Positions 16,821 through 25,803 are shown, counted from the first letter of the stretch. The stretch is 45,281 nt of DNA from Firmicutes bacterium UBA5010 (GCA_002396645.1 DGYI01000012.1:20816-66096), one strand, 5' to 3'. The notes: a model not told the origin generated them from the letters alone. Translations and numbers: made by a program.

Positions 16821-17666
16821 CTATCTATTAACCTTCAAAACAAAAACCTTATATATATTAGTAAATTCAATAACAGGATCTACAAATATTTTTTTTGATG
16901 AAGCATCTGTTGTATCTACTATATCGCTTATCTCTCCGATATATATATCTTTTAAATATATATCTCCTATACCCGAAGTAAACAGTTCATCCCCGATTTT
17001 AGCCTCAGCTTTATTGTCCAAAAAAAATCCGGTAATACTGCCATCGACATTGCCGCTTATTATGCCATTTTCATCATTTTCTACATTTCTAAAGCTTACC
17101 TTGCAGTTTTCATCTATAATAGTTGTAACCTTAGCCCAATTATGTCCAACTTCTGAAATTACGCCAACCAAGCCTACCTGAACAACTCCGTTTTCCTCTG
17201 ATTCTACAGCTTGAATAACTATATCATTCTTACTCAAGCCGTGTTTTTCACCCTTGTCTATTGTAAACCTGCTGAACCAATTAGAGTCATCCTTAGCTAT
17301 AACCTGTCCTATTACATAATCATATGTAAGACTTGTCCTTAGTTTATATTCTGCCTCTAGTATACTTGATGTATTTACTATATTTTTAAGGATGCGGTTT
17401 TCTTCTTTAAGCTTATATAAATTTTCTCTTAACATTTCATTTTCTTCATTAAGCTTACTGATATTCTGGACTGATTTAAGTGCATTGCTTAAAGTCTGTC
17501 CTATGTTATATACTGTTTTTTCCACATAGGAAAATACGGTGCCGAAAAAATTCTCAGTACCTGTCATTTCATCCCTAATGCTTGAGCTTATACCAATAAT
17601 AATAATTAAAATCAAAACTATTAATACTATAACAAATTTTTTAATATTTTGAAATATAATCTTCAT
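16821..17666 (-). CDS. mreC: Rod-shape determining protein MreC
   Basis: MreC is a bitopic membrane protein whose periplasmic-side beta domains activate PBP2. After a short cytoplasmic tail there is one membrane helix (IVLIVLILIIIIGISSS), a coiled coil rich in Glu/Lys/Leu (about residues 60-100, SKLNEENEMLRENLYKL) and the paired beta-barrel region including AKVTTIIDENCKVSFR and GDELFTSGIGDIYLKDIYIG. The open frame allows a start 12 codons earlier at 17702, but that segment lies in a stem-loop, so ATG 17664-17666 (MKIIFQNIKKF) is preferred, giving 281 residues. No strong Shine-Dalgarno is visible (only ATAGGT). The start choice is uncertain. Confidence 0.92.
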   Translation of the reverse strand: MKIIFQNIKKFVIVLIVLILIIIIGISSSIRDEMTGTENFFGTVFSYVEKTVYNIGQTLSNALKSVQNISKLNEENEMLRENLYKLKEENRILKNIVNTSSILEAEYKLRTSLTYDYVIGQVIAKDDSNWFSRFTIDKGEKHGLSKNDIVIQAVESEENGVVQVGLVGVISEVGHNWAKVTTIIDENCKVSFRNVENDENGIISGNVDGSITGFFLDNKAEAKIGDELFTSGIGDIYLKDIYIGEISDIVDTTDASSKKIFVDPVIEFTNIYKVFVLKVNR

Positions 17667-17672
17667 ACCTAT

Positions 17673-17741
17673 GCCCATGCACCAATTGCACAAAAAATCC
17701 AAGCTCTCTTTTCAAGAGAGTTTAAAGCTTTGTGCATGGGC
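17673..17741 (-). promoter_or_regulatory. Large stem-loop in the mreB-mreC gap covering the mreC ribosome-binding region
   Basis: GCCCATGCAC (17673-17682) and GTGCATGGGC (17732-17741) are perfect 10-bp arms. Inside them is a second perfect hairpin with arms CTCTCTT and AAGAGAG (17704-17720). A competing pairing of TGCACAAA with TTTGTGCA is also possible. On the transcript the structure ends only six bases before the preferred mreC start and would occlude the bases ahead of it. It is not followed by a U-run, so it is not an ordinary terminator. It may lower or regulate MreC synthesis relative to MreB. Confidence 0.65.
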
Positions 17742-17855
17742 TCGGTGCTCACTTTCTTATTGACTTTTTTAAAAAAGTTTTTTATCATTTCTCTAAACCT
17801 TATCCCTATGGTTTTTATACTATTTCCCACTTTTCCCTATCTTTTTTAATCACAG

Positions 17856-18860
17856 CTACATATCTTCACAAAGTTTCCCCGCTCCTATAGCTACACACTC
17901 CAGAGGATTTTCAGCAATTCTGACCTTTAATCCTGTTTCCTTTTCCATAAATATGTCTAAGCCTTTTATTAAGGCTCCTCCTCCTGTCAGGAATATTCCG
18001 TTGCTGAATATATCAGATGATAATTCCGGAGGTGTTCTTTCAAGACATCTTTTAACACCGCTAATAATGTTATTTACGGTCTCCAAAATAGCCTCTCTTA
18101 TTTCTTCACTGGTTAATTCAATACTTCTTGGCAAACCTAAAACCATATCTCTTCCCGTAATAGTCATAGAGGTCGGAACATCCTTATTTTCAGGAAGCTC
18201 ATAGTATTCTTGACAGGCATTACCCAATTCATGCTTTATTTTTTCTGCTGTTGCTCCTCCGATATCAAGTTTATATTTCCATTTTATATAATCTCCGATT
18301 TCTGTATCTAAGCTGTCACCGGCTATACGAAGTGAGTCGCTCACAACTATTCCTCCGAGTGATATAACCGCTATTTCTGTAGTTCCTCCGCCTATATCTA
18401 CAACCATATTTCCTATTGCCGCACTGACATCAATTCCCGCACCGATGGCAGCTGCCATCGGTTCTTCGATTATTTTAACATTTTTAGCTCCTGCATTTTG
18501 AGCTACCTCTAAAACAGCCTTTTTTTCAATAGATGTTACTCCGACAGGCACACAAATTACAGCCTTAGGCTTTGCAAATCTATTATAATCCAATGCTCTT
18601 GATATAAAATATTTAATTAAAACCTTAGTAATATTAAAATCAGCTATAACTCCATCCTGCAAAGGTCGAACGGCTCTTATGCTCTGAGGTGTTTTACCGA
18701 GCATTTCTTTTGCTTCCTTACCTACTGCCCTCACCTCATTATTATTTACATTAATCGCCACAACTGATGGCTCATTAATAACAATACCTTTTTTGTTTAC
18801 GTAAACCAAAGTATTTGATGTACCTAAATCAATACCTATATTATTTGAAAAAAATCCCAT
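17856..18860 (-). CDS. mreB: Actin-like rod-shape protein MreB
   Basis: MreB forms membrane-bound filaments that guide the cell-wall elongation machinery. The actin-fold phosphate loops are visible as GIDLGTSNTLVYV (residues 9-21) and VVDIGGGTTEIAVISLGG. The adenosine-binding stretch near the C-terminus is IFLTGGGALIKGLD. The hydrophobic/basic MGFFSN N-terminus is of the usual membrane-contacting type. Length 334 is standard. Only 44 bases separate it from radC, with a good GGAGG, so it is probably transcribed from the promoter ahead of DUF4321/radC. Confidence 0.97.
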   Translation of the reverse strand: MGFFSNNIGIDLGTSNTLVYVNKKGIVINEPSVVAINVNNNEVRAVGKEAKEMLGKTPQSIRAVRPLQDGVIADFNITKVLIKYFISRALDYNRFAKPKAVICVPVGVTSIEKKAVLEVAQNAGAKNVKIIEEPMAAAIGAGIDVSAAIGNMVVDIGGGTTEIAVISLGGIVVSDSLRIAGDSLDTEIGDYIKWKYKLDIGGATAEKIKHELGNACQEYYELPENKDVPTSMTITGRDMVLGLPRSIELTSEEIREAILETVNNIISGVKRCLERTPPELSSDIFSNGIFLTGGGALIKGLDIFMEKETGLKVRIAENPLECVAIGAGKLCEDM

Positions 18861-18904
18861 GCTTATTTCCTCCTGAAAAGCCTTAAAACCATAGTCTCAA
18901 TTTA

Positions 18905-19591
18905 TTACATATATCCATGTTCCTTAAAGCTCAAATAGTTTCCATCACCTATTATAATATGATCCAAAACTCTTATACCTATTATTTTGCCGCATTCGAT
19001 GATTCTGTCAGTAATATTTATATCCTCACTGCTTGGCTCGACCTCTCCGCTAGGATGATTATGAACCAGAATAATTGCAGAGCTGCTATTTTTTATCGCA
19101 TCTACAAAAACCTCTCTTGGATGTACCACTGTACTGTCTAAGCATCCGACCGAAACATCATTTATAGATATGATATTATTTTTTGTATCAAGCAAAACAG
19201 TTTTAAATACCTCTTTTTTTAGATATCTCATCTCTTCAAGCAATAAAGCCGATACATTTTGAGGCGAAGTTATTTTTGTTTTGTCAACCTTTTCTCGACT
19301 TATTCTTTTACTAAGTTCAGCTACTGCTAATATTTTTGCAGCTTTAGCATCATTTATACCGTTGAAGCTTTTTAATATATCTGCATTAGCTTCGGCTATG
19401 TTCAAAAGTCCCTTGTTATTGTTGTAAATAATTTTTTGCGATAAGGTAATTGCTGAATCCTTTTTGCTTCCAAAGCCTATAACTATTGCCAACAGCTCTG
19501 AATTTGTCAAAGTGTCAGCTCCATGCCTTAATAACTTCTCACGAGGTCTCTCGTCCTTCGGTATTTTGCTTATAGTATAATTTGCTTCCAT
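18905..19591 (-). CDS. radC: RadC/JAB-domain protein
   Basis: The family has an N-terminal helix-hairpin-helix (RHGADTLTNSELLAIVIGFG and FNGINDAKAAKILA) and a C-terminal JAB/MPN metalloprotease-like domain. The metal motif is LVHNHPSGEVEPSSEDINIT, with the expected His-x-His, Pro-Ser-Gly and the downstream Asp. Length 228 is typical. The name comes from an old DNA-repair assignment that is no longer considered secure, so the cellular role is open. It lies directly upstream of mreB, the order seen in many Firmicutes. Confidence 0.93.
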   Translation of the reverse strand: MEANYTISKIPKDERPREKLLRHGADTLTNSELLAIVIGFGSKKDSAITLSQKIIYNNNKGLLNIAEANADILKSFNGINDAKAAKILAVAELSKRISREKVDKTKITSPQNVSALLLEEMRYLKKEVFKTVLLDTKNNIISINDVSVGCLDSTVVHPREVFVDAIKNSSSAIILVHNHPSGEVEPSSEDINITDRIIECGKIIGIRVLDHIIIGDGNYLSFKEHGYM

Positions 19592-19658
19592 ATTAGATTA
19601 TCCCCCGTTTTTATATTTATTTTACCCTTTTTTCATATAAGCATTAAAGCCTTTTAAG

Positions 19659-19904
19659 TTATCTTATTTTTCTATAGACAAATATCGCTATAATTATACC
19701 TATTATTCCCGCAACTGTCATAGAGGCATTAAAGCCTACAGTAAAATTTACTATATTCAGATCAATAAGTGTAGGACCAAAACCAATGCTTTCGCCGTAA
19801 TTTAATACAGGCATATATGAAGATAATGCTCCGCCTATTATTTTACCGAATATAGAGCCTGCCAAAATAACCAATATTAAAACTAACGTACTTCCTTTTT
19901 TCAA
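19659..19904 (-). CDS. Small DUF4321-type membrane protein, TTG start
   Basis: This 81-residue protein has two membrane segments, LVLILVILAGSIFGKIIGG near the N-terminus and MTVAGIIGIIIAIFVY at the C-terminus, joined by a Gly/Pro-containing loop. It resembles the small proteins annotated DUF4321 that often sit beside radC-mreB in Clostridia. The function is unknown. The start is TTG at 19902-19904 with AAGGATGAG nine bases upstream. It is the first gene of the long minus-strand run, 67 bases ahead of radC, behind a leader with a short hairpin. Confidence 0.75.
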   Translation of the reverse strand: MKKGSTLVLILVILAGSIFGKIIGGALSSYMPVLNYGESIGFGPTLIDLNIVNFTVGFNASMTVAGIIGIIIAIFVYRKIR

Positions 19905-19933
19905 AGTATACTCATCCTTATTATTTAGTATCT

Positions 19934-19956
19934 GCCTATTAATATGTATGATAGGC
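19934..19956 (-). promoter_or_regulatory. Leader hairpin upstream of the DUF4321-radC-mre run
   Basis: GCCTAT and ATAGGC (6-bp arms) flank an 11-base loop in the 5' leader, between the predicted -10 box and the Shine-Dalgarno. It is too small to call a known riboswitch. Confidence 0.4.
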
Positions 19957-19968
19957 TCTTGTCTTATA

Positions 19969-19997
19969 ATTCTATCATTAATTTTATATATTTACAA
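19969..19997 (-). promoter_or_regulatory. Putative promoter of the DUF4321-radC-mreBCD run
   Basis: On the minus strand TTGTAA (19992-19997) is 17 bases from TAGAAT (19969-19974). It lies just beyond the rnfB terminator, so the two operons are separately transcribed. No other convincing promoter was seen between here and trmL. Confidence 0.55.
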
Positions 19998-20016
19998 GAA
20001 TACAATATTTATTTTC

Positions 20017-20050
20017 AAAAAAATCTTAGGCATAAATACCTAAGATTTTA
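20017..20050 (-). terminator. Rho-independent terminator after rnfB
   Basis: AAATCTTAGG (20021-20030) pairs with CCTAAGATTT around CATAAATA. On the minus strand it is followed by a run of T, and on the plus strand by TTATTAT. It lies 11 bases after the rnfB stop codon and closes the Rnf operon. Confidence 0.8.
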
Positions 20051-20060
20051 TTATTTGTAT

Positions 20061-21038
20061 TTATATTATTTTTATGGCATCCTTTGGACATTTCGGAGCA
20101 CATTCCCTGCAACCTACACACTTATCCTCTACAACTCTATGTTTTAGTCTTAACTCTCCTTCTATAGCACCTACCGAACATTTTTTCTTACAAACGCCGC
20201 AGCCGACACATTTTTCCTCATCGATATATGCCTTCACTCTTTTGTTTATATCTCCCGATATAGCCCTTGTAGGACATTTTACGGTACAAACCAGGCATTG
20301 CTTACATTTTGAGTAGTCTATTCTTGCAATATTGTTTTCCACATGTATCGCATCAAACGGACAATTTTTTTCACATATTTTACATCCGATACATCCTACC
20401 GTACAATATGCTTTTACAGTTTTTCCAAATTCTATATTCTTACATTCAACAATTACTTCCTGGTCATAAGGTACTAACTCTATTACATTTTTCGGACATT
20501 CCGTTACACACATTCCGCAAGCTGTGCATTTTTCCTTATCAATAATCGCAACACCATCAACTATATTAATTGCATCAAACGCACAAGCTCTGACACAAGT
20601 TCCATATCCCAGACAGCTTTGAGCACAGGTTTTATCTCCGCCTTGAACCAGAACGGCAGCCTTGCAATCCAATATTCCTTCGTAATCATATTTTTTAGTC
20701 GCCTTGCCGTCACAGCCTTTACATAATACTTTAGCAACCTTCTTTCCAGATGATTCTGCAGAAACGCCCAGCACATCACTTATCTTTTGTACAGCGTCAC
20801 TGCTGGCTACAGGACATCCTGTTGCGGGAGCCTTGCCATTTGCCATAGCAGCTGCCATACCGTCACATCCCGGAAAACCACATGCTCCGCAGTTAGCTCC
20901 GGGAAGCAGCTCTCTGACCTTAGTAATCTTCGGATCTTCCTTTACTTCAAAAATCTTTGATGCAAATCCCAATACAACACCAAATACAAGTCCTAATATA
21001 CCTAAAACCGCTACCGATAAAATTATTGCTATTGCCAT
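20061..21038 (-). CDS. rnfB: Rnf complex subunit B, polyferredoxin
   Basis: RnfB takes electrons from reduced ferredoxin into the Rnf complex. An N-terminal membrane anchor (AIAIILSVAVLGILGLVFG) is followed by the Rnf-type [4Fe-4S] domain CGACGFPGCDGMA. After this comes a string of ferredoxin-like motifs: GTCVRAC, CTACGMCVTECPK, CIGCKICEKNCPF, CKQCLVCTVKCPT, CVGCGVCKKKCSV and CVGCRECAPKCPK. At 325 residues it is longer than the proteobacterial form, as is usual in Clostridia, where extra clusters are present. It is the last gene of rnfCDGEAB, 14 bases after rnfA, and is followed by a terminator. Confidence 0.96.
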   Translation of the reverse strand: MAIAIILSVAVLGILGLVFGVVLGFASKIFEVKEDPKITKVRELLPGANCGACGFPGCDGMAAAMANGKAPATGCPVASSDAVQKISDVLGVSAESSGKKVAKVLCKGCDGKATKKYDYEGILDCKAAVLVQGGDKTCAQSCLGYGTCVRACAFDAINIVDGVAIIDKEKCTACGMCVTECPKNVIELVPYDQEVIVECKNIEFGKTVKAYCTVGCIGCKICEKNCPFDAIHVENNIARIDYSKCKQCLVCTVKCPTRAISGDINKRVKAYIDEEKCVGCGVCKKKCSVGAIEGELRLKHRVVEDKCVGCRECAPKCPKDAIKII

Positions 21039-21052
21039 ACTATCTCACCTCA

Positions 21053-21628
21053 CTATATCGATAAGCCGGAAAAGCCTAAAAACGCAATTGACATAAGACC
21101 GGCTGTTATTAAAGCTATCGGAAATCCTTTGAGTGCCTCGGGAATATCAGCAAGTTCCAATCTTTCTCTTATACCGGCAAATAACACTATCGCCAGCAAA
21201 AAGCTAAGTGATGCAGCCAAAGAATGAACAAGAGTTTCTATTAGGTTAAACTCTTCTTGAATGTTTAATATAGCTACACCTAAAACTGCACAGTTTGTTG
21301 TAATAAGGGGCAAATAAACTCCAAGTGCTTCATATAAAGCGGGAGCTGATTTTTTAAGAAACATTTCGACAAATTGTACTAATGCAGCTATAACCAATAT
21401 AAAAGAAATTGTTTGTAAATATCCTAATCCCAAATTGTCCAATACAAGTCTTTGCAAAAGCCATGTTATAGTAGAAGAAAGAGTTATAACAAAGGTAACT
21501 GCAACACCCATACCGACAGCAGTATCAATTTTTTTAGATACTCCGAGGAAAGGACATATACCCAAGAACTTGGCAAAAATAATATTGTTTATCAGAAATG
21601 CACCTATAAACAAACTAAATAAATTCAT
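21053..21628 (-). CDS. rnfA: Rnf complex membrane subunit A
   Basis: This integral membrane subunit (191 residues, six helices) forms with RnfE the pseudo-symmetric core that carries a membrane-embedded iron centre. The two conserved cysteine sites are visible as FLGICPFLGVSKK and LPLITTNCAVLGV. It starts ATG with AGGAGG seven bases upstream, 15 bases from rnfE. Homologous to NqrE. Confidence 0.96.
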   Translation of the reverse strand: MNLFSLFIGAFLINNIIFAKFLGICPFLGVSKKIDTAVGMGVAVTFVITLSSTITWLLQRLVLDNLGLGYLQTISFILVIAALVQFVEMFLKKSAPALYEALGVYLPLITTNCAVLGVAILNIQEEFNLIETLVHSLAASLSFLLAIVLFAGIRERLELADIPEALKGFPIALITAGLMSIAFLGFSGLSI

Positions 21629-21643
21629 AATATATCCTCCCTT

Positions 21644-22249
21644 CTAAGCCTTTTTAGATTTTATTTTTTTAGTTATTATATTAACGGCAGCAATCAGCAG
21701 ACCAAGTGCTATAAAAGCTCCGGGCGGCATTATCATCATGAGTGCCGGTTTAAAGGCTTCACCAAATAACGATATGCCGAATATAGATCCCACACCTAAT
21801 AATTCTCTGATCGCTCCCAGTATAGTTAAGGCTATAGAAAAGCCCAGTCCCATACCTAATCCATCAAATGCTGAATCTAAAACACTATGGTTAAAAGCAA
21901 ATGCTTCCGCTCTTGCTAATATTATACAGTTTACAACTATCAAGGGAATAAACAGACCAAGCTGCTTATACAAAGCAGGTATATATGCATGCATAAGCAT
22001 GTCTATAATTGTAACAAATGTCGCTATAATAACGACAAATGCCGGAATACGAACCTTATCCGGAATAACCTTTCTAAGAGCTGAAATTACTGCATTTGAA
22101 CCGATTAAAACTGCTGTCGTCGCAAGTCCCATACTCATACCGTTTAGTGCTGCGGTTGTAGTAGCAAGAGTCGGACACATGCCCAGCAATTGAACAAATG
22201 TAGGATTTTCAGCTATCAAGCCATTTGTCATATGTTTTAATTTACTCAT
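21644..22249 (-). CDS. rnfE: Rnf complex membrane subunit E
   Basis: RnfE is the paralogue and partner of RnfA in the membrane core. The matching cysteine sites are LLGMCPTLATTTAALNG near the N-terminus and IPLIVVNCIILARAEAF in the middle. It has six hydrophobic helices and a basic C-terminus (KKIKSKKA). The chosen start ATG 22247-22249 (MSKLKHM) follows GGAGGTATCA; the in-frame ATG four codons earlier overlaps that site. 201 residues. It lies between rnfG and rnfA. Confidence 0.96.
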   Translation of the reverse strand: MSKLKHMTNGLIAENPTFVQLLGMCPTLATTTAALNGMSMGLATTAVLIGSNAVISALRKVIPDKVRIPAFVVIIATFVTIIDMLMHAYIPALYKQLGLFIPLIVVNCIILARAEAFAFNHSVLDSAFDGLGMGLGFSIALTILGAIRELLGVGSIFGISLFGEAFKPALMMIMPPGAFIALGLLIAAVNIITKKIKSKKA

Positions 22250-22264
22250 TGATACCTCCATAAA

Positions 22265-22858
22265 TTACTTTTTTAAATACTTGTTGTATATTTCTATGGC
22301 ATTGTTCACAGCACTCGTAAATGATTTGGAAGAGAAAGTAGCTCCTCCCAAAGATTCAATATCTGTTTCTTTTATTTCTGTCTTTGTTACAGTGAACTGT
22401 TCGTCTGTTGTTTTTCCGATAAATTTACCTTGAAAATCAGATTTTTCTATTCCTGTTCCCAGGCCGACTGTTTCACTATGAGAAACAACCTTCATCCCTG
22501 ATATTTTGCCATCAATAGAAATACCGAGAATTATCTCAATATCTCCGCCATATCCCTTTACAGGACTCTTTGTAGTTATGCCATATCCCAAAAGCTTGCC
22601 GTTTTCATCTTTGCACTCTCTCAGGTCAATAAATTTATCATTTTCCAACTTAATTTTTTCAACCAAATTCTCATCAAAACTTTCTATAGTAACAGCACCC
22701 GGCATTACTCTTTTAGCAACATCCGGTCCTGAGCTTTCAGCCTCAATAGATTTTTGTATTGTATCCTTTGTCAATCCGTTTGAAACCGCCAATAACAAAG
22801 CAGATACAGCAGTTATAATAAATAAAATTAACCCCAATTTAACTATTTCGTTTTTCAT
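22265..22858 (-). CDS. rnfG: Rnf complex flavoprotein subunit G
   Basis: RnfG has one membrane helix (LGLILFIITAVSALLLAVS) and an extracytoplasmic domain with FMN bound covalently through phosphoester to a Thr. The attachment motif is visible as SLGGATFSSKSF. Other family landmarks are KGYGGDIEIILGISIDGKI and HSETVGLGTGIEKSDFQGKF. 197 residues. The ATG overlaps the rnfD stop (ATGA arrangement), indicating coupled translation. Confidence 0.95.
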   Translation of the reverse strand: MKNEIVKLGLILFIITAVSALLLAVSNGLTKDTIQKSIEAESSGPDVAKRVMPGAVTIESFDENLVEKIKLENDKFIDLRECKDENGKLLGYGITTKSPVKGYGGDIEIILGISIDGKISGMKVVSHSETVGLGTGIEKSDFQGKFIGKTTDEQFTVTKTEIKETDIESLGGATFSSKSFTSAVNNAIEIYNKYLKK

Positions 22859-23802
22859 TTTTTGGCACCTCCAAATAATTTTGGATTGGTATATTTATCT
22901 ATGAGCGGAGCTAAAATATTCATAAGCAAAATTGAATAAGATACTCCTTCAGGATATCCTCCAAGCTTCCTTATAAGCATTGTAAGCATGCCCGCACCTA
23001 TGCCGTATATAATTTTACCCTTTGAGCTTATAGGCGATGATGAATAATCTGTAGCCATAAAAAACGCTCCAAGCATCAAGCCTCCTGCCAATAAGTGATA
23101 AAGCATACCATCTATGCTTCTTTCGGTTATTAAGGAAATCACGGCAACTGTTCCAATGTATGCGACAGGAATTTTCCACGAAATAACTTTTTTAATTATC
23201 AAATATAATCCGCCTAAAATAAGAAGCAATGCGGATGTTTCTCCTAAGCTTCCAGGGATTCTGCCAATAAACATTTCTATAAGACTTGGAAGCTGTGCGC
23301 CCGTATCAGCAGTTCCTTTTAATATAGCAAGAGGAGTTGCCGTAGCAATAGCATCAATTCCGACAGGAGCTTTAAAATCAGTCATCAGCGGCAGCCAGCA
23401 TGCCATAAGAAAGGCACGGCCTGCAAGCGCCGGATTTATAAAGTTATTGCCCAATCCTCCAAAAACCTGTTTACCGATAGCTATGGCAAAAAAAGAACCT
23501 ATAATCGGCAGCCAAACCGGTGCGGTTGACGGTATATTAAACGCAAGCAGCACTCCTGTAACCGCAGCGCTAAAATCATTTATTGTCACAGGCTTTTTCA
23601 TAATTTTTTGACATGCTAATTCTGTAATAACAGCTGATAATACAGAAGCAACAACCAATATTAAGGAATTAATTCCAAAATAAAATATACTTGCAATAAA
23701 TGCCGGTATAAGTGCTATCAAAACATCCAGCATTATTTTACTAACATTTTCATCTGACCTGATATGAGGAGATGACGAAGCTGTCAATTTATATCCTTCC
23801 AT
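22855..23802 (-). CDS. rnfD: Rnf complex membrane flavoprotein subunit D
   Basis: RnfD is a multi-helix membrane subunit with a covalently bound FMN; the phosphothreonine attachment block is visible as AIATATPLAILKG. Further family marks are SSSPHIRSDENVSKIMLDV at the N-terminus and GNNFINPALAGRAFLMA. The open frame extends to 23862, but AGGAGG lies six bases before ATG 23800-23802 (MEGYKLTASSSPH), so that start is used (315 residues). The upstream extension would overlap rnfC and is rejected. Confidence 0.95.
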   Translation of the reverse strand: MEGYKLTASSSPHIRSDENVSKIMLDVLIALIPAFIASIFYFGINSLILVVASVLSAVITELACQKIMKKPVTINDFSAAVTGVLLAFNIPSTAPVWLPIIGSFFAIAIGKQVFGGLGNNFINPALAGRAFLMACWLPLMTDFKAPVGIDAIATATPLAILKGTADTGAQLPSLIEMFIGRIPGSLGETSALLLILGGLYLIIKKVISWKIPVAYIGTVAVISLITERSIDGMLYHLLAGGLMLGAFFMATDYSSSPISSKGKIIYGIGAGMLTMLIRKLGGYPEGVSYSILLMNILAPLIDKYTNPKLFGGAKK

Positions 23803-23818
23803 TACAATTCCTCCTATT

Positions 23819-25156
23819 TTAACCGTTTTTTCTTCGTTTAGAAACAATTTCACGTTTTGCAACCCTTATTGATTCCATTAGCTTTCTTTTTGAAGGACAG
23901 ATAAATGAACAAGAGCCACATTCAATACAGTCTAAAGCATAGTATTTTTCAGCCTCATCAAATTTATCTAAAAGCGACAATTTACTTATAATAAGAGGTT
24001 GTAAATTTACAGGACAGATTTCAACACATCTGCCGCATTTAATACAATTTTGAGAATCCTCAACCCTTGCATCCTTTTTATTTAAAATCAATATACCGGA
24101 AGTTCCTTTAATAACGGGAACTTCAGCAGTAAATTGAGAAATACCCATCATTGGTCCACCATTAATAATTTTACCAGGCTCCTCTGAAAATCCTCCGCAT
24201 TGTTCAATAACATCGCTAAAAAGTGTTCCTATTCTTACATATAGATTTTTGGGATTTTTAATTGCACTTCCTGTTACGGTAACAACCCTTTGTATAACAG
24301 GCATACCGGTTTTTATTATATTTCCCAGAGTTGCAATAGTACCGACATTATTAACTACCACTCCGACATCCATAGGAAGTCCGCCGGATGGAACAATTCT
24401 GCCTGTAACAGCATTTATAAGTCTTTTTTCATCCCCTTGAGGGTATTTTGTTTCAAGTTGTGCAACCTCTATACCGTCTTCTCCCGCATCCTCTAAAGCC
24501 TTGATCATAACCTCAATAGCATCCGGTTTATTTTTTTCAATTGCTATATAGCATTTATCCACACCTACAGCTTTTTTTGCGGCTTTAGCTCCGACAATCA
24601 CGTCCTCGGTTTTTTCAAGCATTATTCGATGATCTGCTGTCAAATAAGGCTCACATTCAGCTCCGTTTATTATTATTGTATCAATTTGTTTATCCTTAGG
24701 AGGACTAAGTTTTACATGCGCAGGAAATCCGGCACCTCCCATACCTGTCAGCCCGGCATCTTTTATAATTGCTAAAATATCATCTTTTGACAGCTTATCT
24801 ATATCGGCTTTTGGTTTAACAGATTCATCTATAGTGAACTTTCCGTCAGATTCAATAATTATGCAATTCACCGTAGCTCCTGAGCTTGAATTGCGTGGTT
24901 CAATACTTTTTACAGTACCGGAAACACTGGAATGAACATTTGCCGATACAAATGCCTTTGATTCTCCTATTTTCTGTCCGACTTTAACCTGCTGTCCAGG
25001 CTTAACCAAAGCATCACAAGAAGCACCGATATGCTGTTGAAGCGGTATAACTACAACAGCAGGATCATTCGCGATTTCTATCTCTAAATGTTCAGTCTGC
25101 TTTTTAAAATGAGGCGGGTGAATGCCTCCTTTGAAAGTAAATCCTTTCTTGCTCAT
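23819..25156 (-). CDS. rnfC: Rnf complex NADH-side subunit C
   Basis: RnfC is the peripheral cytoplasmic subunit that reduces NAD+ through FMN and [4Fe-4S] clusters. The N-terminus FTFKGGIHPPHFK is typical. It is followed by a barrel-sandwich domain, the nucleotide/FMN loop GLTGMGGAGFPAHVKL, the SLBB part, and C-terminal cluster motifs CIKCGRCVEICP and CIECGSCSFICP. 445 residues from ATG 25154-25156 (AGAAGGTGATGAA upstream). The 23 extra N-terminal codons in the open frame are not family-like. It is the first gene of the Rnf set, 87 bases after the GHKL ATPase gene, with no clear terminator between, so read-through from the sensor-like genes is likely. Confidence 0.96.
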   Translation of the reverse strand: MSKKGFTFKGGIHPPHFKKQTEHLEIEIANDPAVVVIPLQQHIGASCDALVKPGQQVKVGQKIGESKAFVSANVHSSVSGTVKSIEPRNSSSGATVNCIIIESDGKFTIDESVKPKADIDKLSKDDILAIIKDAGLTGMGGAGFPAHVKLSPPKDKQIDTIIINGAECEPYLTADHRIMLEKTEDVIVGAKAAKKAVGVDKCYIAIEKNKPDAIEVMIKALEDAGEDGIEVAQLETKYPQGDEKRLINAVTGRIVPSGGLPMDVGVVVNNVGTIATLGNIIKTGMPVIQRVVTVTGSAIKNPKNLYVRIGTLFSDVIEQCGGFSEEPGKIINGGPMMGISQFTAEVPVIKGTSGILILNKKDARVEDSQNCIKCGRCVEICPVNLQPLIISKLSLLDKFDEAEKYYALDCIECGSCSFICPSKRKLMESIRVAKREIVSKRRKNG

Positions 25157-25243
25157 TTCATCACCTTCTCCAATCAAAAAATTATATATAATTCTTTTAC
25201 TATTATTTCCATGTACATAATGCACAAATAAACAATATCAGAT

Positions 25244-25786
25244 TTAATTATACAACTCATTTGTGGATTCATCAATAAATTCTTTTATCCAAAGCAAAAT
25301 TTCTGGACTGCCAAGATTATCCTCTTCCAAGGCTTCTTTAATCTTTATTGTTGAAAATTCAAACGATTTTGCATCAAAACTATGAACATAATTAAATTCA
25401 CAATTCTCTAAAGAATTTATAATTGTCATTATTGTGCCGCTCATATCTCCCAAAGGTGCTCTGTCTATATTATTTCTCTCAAAGGAACAGGAAATTTTTG
25501 TACCAACACCGACTTGAGACTCTATTTCAAATGTTCCGTTACATCTCATTGCCGCTTCTTGCAATAAAGGAATCCCCAGTCCAACTTTTCTTGTAGTTCT
25601 GGTAGTAAAAAAAGGATTGACAACATTTTTTACTGTCTCTTCATCCATTCCGCAGCCATTATCCTTTATGATTATATTAAGAATATTATCTGAGCTAATC
25701 TCCATTATTGAAACTTCTATAAGACTAGCTCCGGCTTTTATTGAATTTTGAACAATATCTAATATATGCAGCGATAATTCTTTCAT
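25244..25786 (-). CDS. GHKL (histidine-kinase-like) ATPase domain protein
   Basis: A stand-alone ATP-binding domain: N-box LHILDIVQNSIKAGAS, G1-box DNGCGMDEE and G2 region FFTTRTTRKVGLGIPLL are all present in the first 90 residues. The C-terminal 90 residues have no domain I recognise. There is no phospho-accepting His domain and no membrane segment. Proteins of this kind occur in Clostridia next to hydrogenase genes and may act as a kinase or anti-sigma-like switch on an unknown partner. The start is ATG 25784-25786 (AGGAGAACT upstream), just after a strong palindrome. It is last in the six-gene set before rnfC. Confidence 0.75.
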   Translation of the reverse strand: MKELSLHILDIVQNSIKAGASLIEVSIMEISSDNILNIIIKDNGCGMDEETVKNVVNPFFTTRTTRKVGLGIPLLQEAAMRCNGTFEIESQVGVGTKISCSFERNNIDRAPLGDMSGTIMTIINSLENCEFNYVHSFDAKSFEFSTIKIKEALEEDNLGSPEILLWIKEFIDESTNELYN

Positions 25787-25803
25787 AGTTCTCCTATTTT
25801 CAT

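Noticed and set aside
22855..23862. Long start for rnfD at 23862 (and similar upstream extensions of grdC, grdE, rnfC and the phosphotransferase gene)
   Set aside because: In each case a well-spaced Shine-Dalgarno and family-like N-terminus support the shorter start.
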